Assembly: GCA_964293155.1 (NCBI GenBank)
Contig: CAXYYA010000038.1
Span: forward strand, 1 to 33,517
Direction of reading: 5' to 3'
Length of the DNA: 33,517 nt
Source of the DNA: JAQVEB01 sp028698105
GTDB taxonomy: Bacteria; Bacteroidota; Bacteroidia; Bacteroidales; Dysgonomonadaceae
Shown here: one piece after another, positions 31,494 to 33,517 of the stretch
Numbering within the stretch: the first letter of the stretch is position 1
How the letters are laid out: each line of letters starts with the position of its first letter
Position numbers and translations under genes: made by a program
Notes under the pieces: model-generated
What the model was told of the DNA's origin: nothing
The model's database searches: none
Seen by the model: only the letters and a program-made list of their open reading frames with translations

Positions 31494-33182
31494 TTATTTC
31501 TTCTCTTTGTGCCGTGTTGTTGCCACCGGATCGAGGAACAGTTTCTTTGCCATCCGTTCATCGTGTCCATAAATATCTTCTCGAAAGTTCATTTCGCCAC
31601 CGCCGCCAACCCATGCGGTGAAATAAGTCAATAAAACCGGTACCGGTTTTTTCAGCTTCACATATTGTTCCTTATCGGCGGTCATTGCTTCTTGCACCTT
31701 TTCGGCGTTCCATTTCGCCGTATCGTTCAACAGATACTGCGCAAGGCGTGCCGGCTCCTGAAGCCTGATACAGCCGTGACTGTAACTTCGTTTATCGGTA
31801 TTGAACAACGATTTTGCCGGCGAATCGTGTAGGTAAATGTTGTAGCTGTTGGGGAAAAGAAATTTCACGCGTCCCAACGAATTCCACGGCCCGGGTTTTT
31901 GTCTTACCACCGGCAGACCGCCACTGTTGCCCACCACTTCCATGTGATTCCTGCGCAAATAACTGCCGCTTCGTTTCATTTTTGGTAAGATTTCGTTTTT
32001 CACGATGCTTTGCGGCACATTCCAGTACGGACTGAATACGATGGTGCTCAAATTTCCGGTGAAAACCGTGGTATTGTGACCTTCCGAACCCACAACCACG
32101 TTCATCTCCCACGCGGGTTTTCCTTTTTCGTACATATAAAGCTTAAAGTCTGGAACATTGACCATTATAGAGCGGGCTGTATCATTGGTCTCCGTAGGAA
32201 TCCAGCGCATGCGTTCCATATTCACGAGAATTTGTTGCAACCGTTCGTCTATCGGGATATTCAAATCTTTGATAAAATCTTTGCTGATGATCGGATCAGG
32301 CTGATAGCCGTATTCTTTTTTTACTTGCAGCAGCGTTTGATAGAACGCCGAATCGTATTTGTTGGTAAACGTGCTGTCGGCACCGGCCAAATAACCTTCT
32401 TTTTTCAGTCGCAGTTTTAGCTGCTTTATTTCATCGCCTTCGTAACCAACCGATTTGATATTGTTTTTGTAAACAACAGAATCCCAGCCACCGGCATCGC
32501 GAATATCTTTGTATTTGCCAAGCATTTCCCGCAGGCGAATGTATTGCACGTTTACAGGCGCATTTTCATTGGAGAAACGTCCTTTGCGGGCAATGGCCGA
32601 ATCAAGCGTAGCTTCAAGCGCCATGCGCTTGCGTGGAACCGTCCATTCCACCGATTTCATATCGAAATCGAAGTTATTGCTGTACTCATGATCGTAATAC
32701 AGGTAAAGATATTTGGTGAGATCGAGTTCCATACGGCGAAAAACGGAGTCCGATGCGTTTATTCGCAGCGAATCTTCCTGAAACAGGTTGTTGATCTTTT
32801 GACTGAATTTCTTATCGTAAACGGTAGAGTCTTTGGAATAGTTATGGTAATTCATCAGCAAATTCCAAAACGAATTGGTCTGCTCAGCCAATCGTGTACT
32901 CGAAAACCAGGCATATTGATAGTTGCGGCTGTTGTAAAAACTGGTGATGCGGTTTTTAATGGTGTCGCTCAACACGCTGTCGGCGGCGAGGTAGCTGCTC
33001 ACAACGGCACTGTCCAGAAACAAATCGTTGTAGGAGTTGGTGGTATCAATGGTTATATCGACTTTTGTGATGGGTTTCTCTACCCGAACGGGTTGTTGTG
33101 GTTTCTTTTGAAAATAGCTGCAGGAGAAAACGGAAAAAAGCACACTCGTGAAGATTAGCGCTACAAATAGTTTTTGCTTCAT
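31494..33182 (-). CDS. L,D-transpeptidase lipoprotein, YcbB/LdtD-like
   Basis: An envelope enzyme that forms 3-3 cross-links in peptidoglycan or attaches substrates to it. The 562-residue protein has a lipoprotein signal peptide with lipobox VFSC (Cys21). A helical scaffold region covers about 50-250 and a peptidoglycan-binding-like segment about 240-310 (QLKLRLKKEGYLAGADSTFT). The YkuD catalytic domain at about 340-520 has the signature SYSHGCIRLQEP with His469 and nucleophile Cys471. YLHDSPAKSLFN and IVFSPYWNVPQSIVKNEILP match the YcbB type. It is longer than small ErfK/YbiS enzymes, as expected for YcbB. No penicillin-binding protein or lipoprotein partner is adjacent, and no clear -7 motif is seen upstream (only TACATTG). 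Confidence 0.93.
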   Translation of the reverse strand: MKQKLFVALIFTSVLFSVFSCSYFQKKPQQPVRVEKPITKVDITIDTTNSYNDLFLDSAVVSSYLAADSVLSDTIKNRITSFYNSRNYQYAWFSSTRLAEQTNSFWNLLMNYHNYSKDSTVYDKKFSQKINNLFQEDSLRINASDSVFRRMELDLTKYLYLYYDHEYSNNFDFDMKSVEWTVPRKRMALEATLDSAIARKGRFSNENAPVNVQYIRLREMLGKYKDIRDAGGWDSVVYKNNIKSVGYEGDEIKQLKLRLKKEGYLAGADSTFTNKYDSAFYQTLLQVKKEYGYQPDPIISKDFIKDLNIPIDERLQQILVNMERMRWIPTETNDTARSIMVNVPDFKLYMYEKGKPAWEMNVVVGSEGHNTTVFTGNLSTIVFSPYWNVPQSIVKNEILPKMKRSGSYLRRNHMEVVGNSGGLPVVRQKPGPWNSLGRVKFLFPNSYNIYLHDSPAKSLFNTDKRSYSHGCIRLQEPARLAQYLLNDTAKWNAEKVQEAMTADKEQYVKLKKPVPVLLTYFTAWVGGGGEMNFREDIYGHDERMAKKLFLDPVATTRHKEKK

Positions 33183-33382
33183 AAATAAGGCTTGATTTTT
33201 TAACGGATTTGTAAATAAACAATGTACCTGTTATAAAAGTTTTGTGAAGCGCTGAAAAGTGCCTCGCTTTTGGTTTTATTCTGCAATTGGAGTGTTTAAA
33301 GTTTTATGAGTAAAAAATATGCTTTTATTGTGGTAGTGTGCCATGAAAATATGTTCATCACAGCGCAGGGATGTTAGCCAAC
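33183..33382. other. Gene-free upstream region of the L,D-transpeptidase gene
   Basis: I see no supported gene here. It is AT-rich and should carry the promoter of the minus-strand L,D-transpeptidase gene, but only an imperfect TACATTG was found. Confidence 0.5.
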
Positions 33383-33416
33383 AAAAAAGCCCCTAAGAAA
33401 ACTCTTAGAGGCTTTT
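33383..33416 (-). terminator. Intrinsic terminator of an unseen minus-strand transcript
   Basis: AAAAGCCTCTAAG and CTTAGGGGCTTTT (minus strand) pair over 13 positions with one mismatch and a six-base loop, then run into six T. The orientation shows that a transcript enters from beyond the right edge and ends here, upstream of the L,D-transpeptidase gene. Confidence 0.8.
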
Positions 33417-33436
33417 GAAAAAGACGGCGGCTACCT

Positions 33437-33512
33437 ATCGATGACGAGCCCAAAAACGCATCCCGTTTTTGCTGGCTGTCACGATTCCGGCATCGCGCCC
33501 ACAGGGCGTGAT
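33437..33512 (-). ncRNA. Candidate structured RNA 3' region, unidentified, cut by the window edge
   Basis: Two hairpins stand directly upstream (minus strand) of the terminator at 33383. The larger spans 33437-33485: ATCG/CGAT, TGAC/GTCA, GCC/GGC and CAAAAACG/CGTTTTTG stack in register around a five-base loop with small bulges, 19 pairs in all. The smaller spans 33492-33512 (ATC-GCGCCC, ACA, GGGCGT-GAT). It does not match 5S rRNA, tmRNA 3' end, RNase P or SRP RNA by eye. A short minus-strand frame also stops at 33435, so the 3' end of a coding gene is an alternative. Confidence 0.4.
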
Positions 33513-33517
33513 CGGCG

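Noticed and set aside
33421..33517. 5S rRNA or tmRNA at the right edge
   Set aside because: GGTAGCCGCC loosely recalls the 5S 3' end, but the rest of the 5S sequence and the tmRNA T-arm are absent.

Overview
The window is a 33.5 kb chromosomal housekeeping segment from a member of the Bacteroidota, most likely order Bacteroidales. The clues are repeated TAnnTTTG -7 promoter motifs, the Bacteroidales form of serine palmitoyltransferase, the cysteine-poor long PurF-type protein, the PhoH-purC-menG-aroE gene string, a lipoprotein L,D-transpeptidase of the YcbB type and a secreted GH2 enzyme. The genus cannot be fixed from the sequence; a Dysgonomonas/Proteiniphilum-like relative is a guess. I see no tRNA, rRNA, CRISPR array, phage or transposase gene.

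Layout. 1-2250 (minus): a partial membrane-anchored protein coupled to an ECF sigma factor, then a SurA-like periplasmic protein. 2322-4655: guaB (minus) and a 2-Cys peroxiredoxin (plus), divergent. 4731-8175: serine palmitoyltransferase (minus), ferritin, a small membrane protein and a TraB/GumN lipoprotein (plus). 8267-16904 (minus): rlmD, a secreted GH2 beta-galactosidase-like enzyme, adenine deaminase, and two unrelated fumarases side by side (class II fumC and class I Fe-S type). 17135-22726 (plus): PurF-type amidotransferase, PhoH-family ATPase, purC, menG and aroE, with a cluster of short palindromes between phoH and purC. 22838-27369: a small secreted Gln-rich protein, then a hybrid histidine kinase and an NtrC-type regulator that converge and share a TTAA at their stops. 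27563-31420 (plus): an M24 aminopeptidase, a GT39/ArnT-like membrane glycosyltransferase and a GT2 glycosyltransferase. 31494-33182 (minus): an L,D-transpeptidase lipoprotein. The right edge holds a minus-strand terminator and a strongly structured segment I could not identify.

How it fits together. Purine metabolism is over-represented (guaB, adenine deaminase, PurF-like, purC). Menaquinone synthesis (menG) and fumarase fit anaerobic fumarate respiration. The peroxiredoxin, the ferritin and an oxygen-stable fumarase beside an oxygen-labile one fit an anaerobe that meets oxygen. Several automatic start codons look too early: TAnnTTTG promoters sit inside or beside the apparent 5' ends of the hybrid kinase and the GT39 gene, and support shorter proteins.

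No clearly new biological system is visible. The least explained items are the structured right-edge segment, the TIR-like palindrome cluster at 20040-20135, the AT-rich 23.25-23.6 kb intergenic region with DnaA-box-like repeats and a perfect palindrome, and the divergent PurF-type protein.
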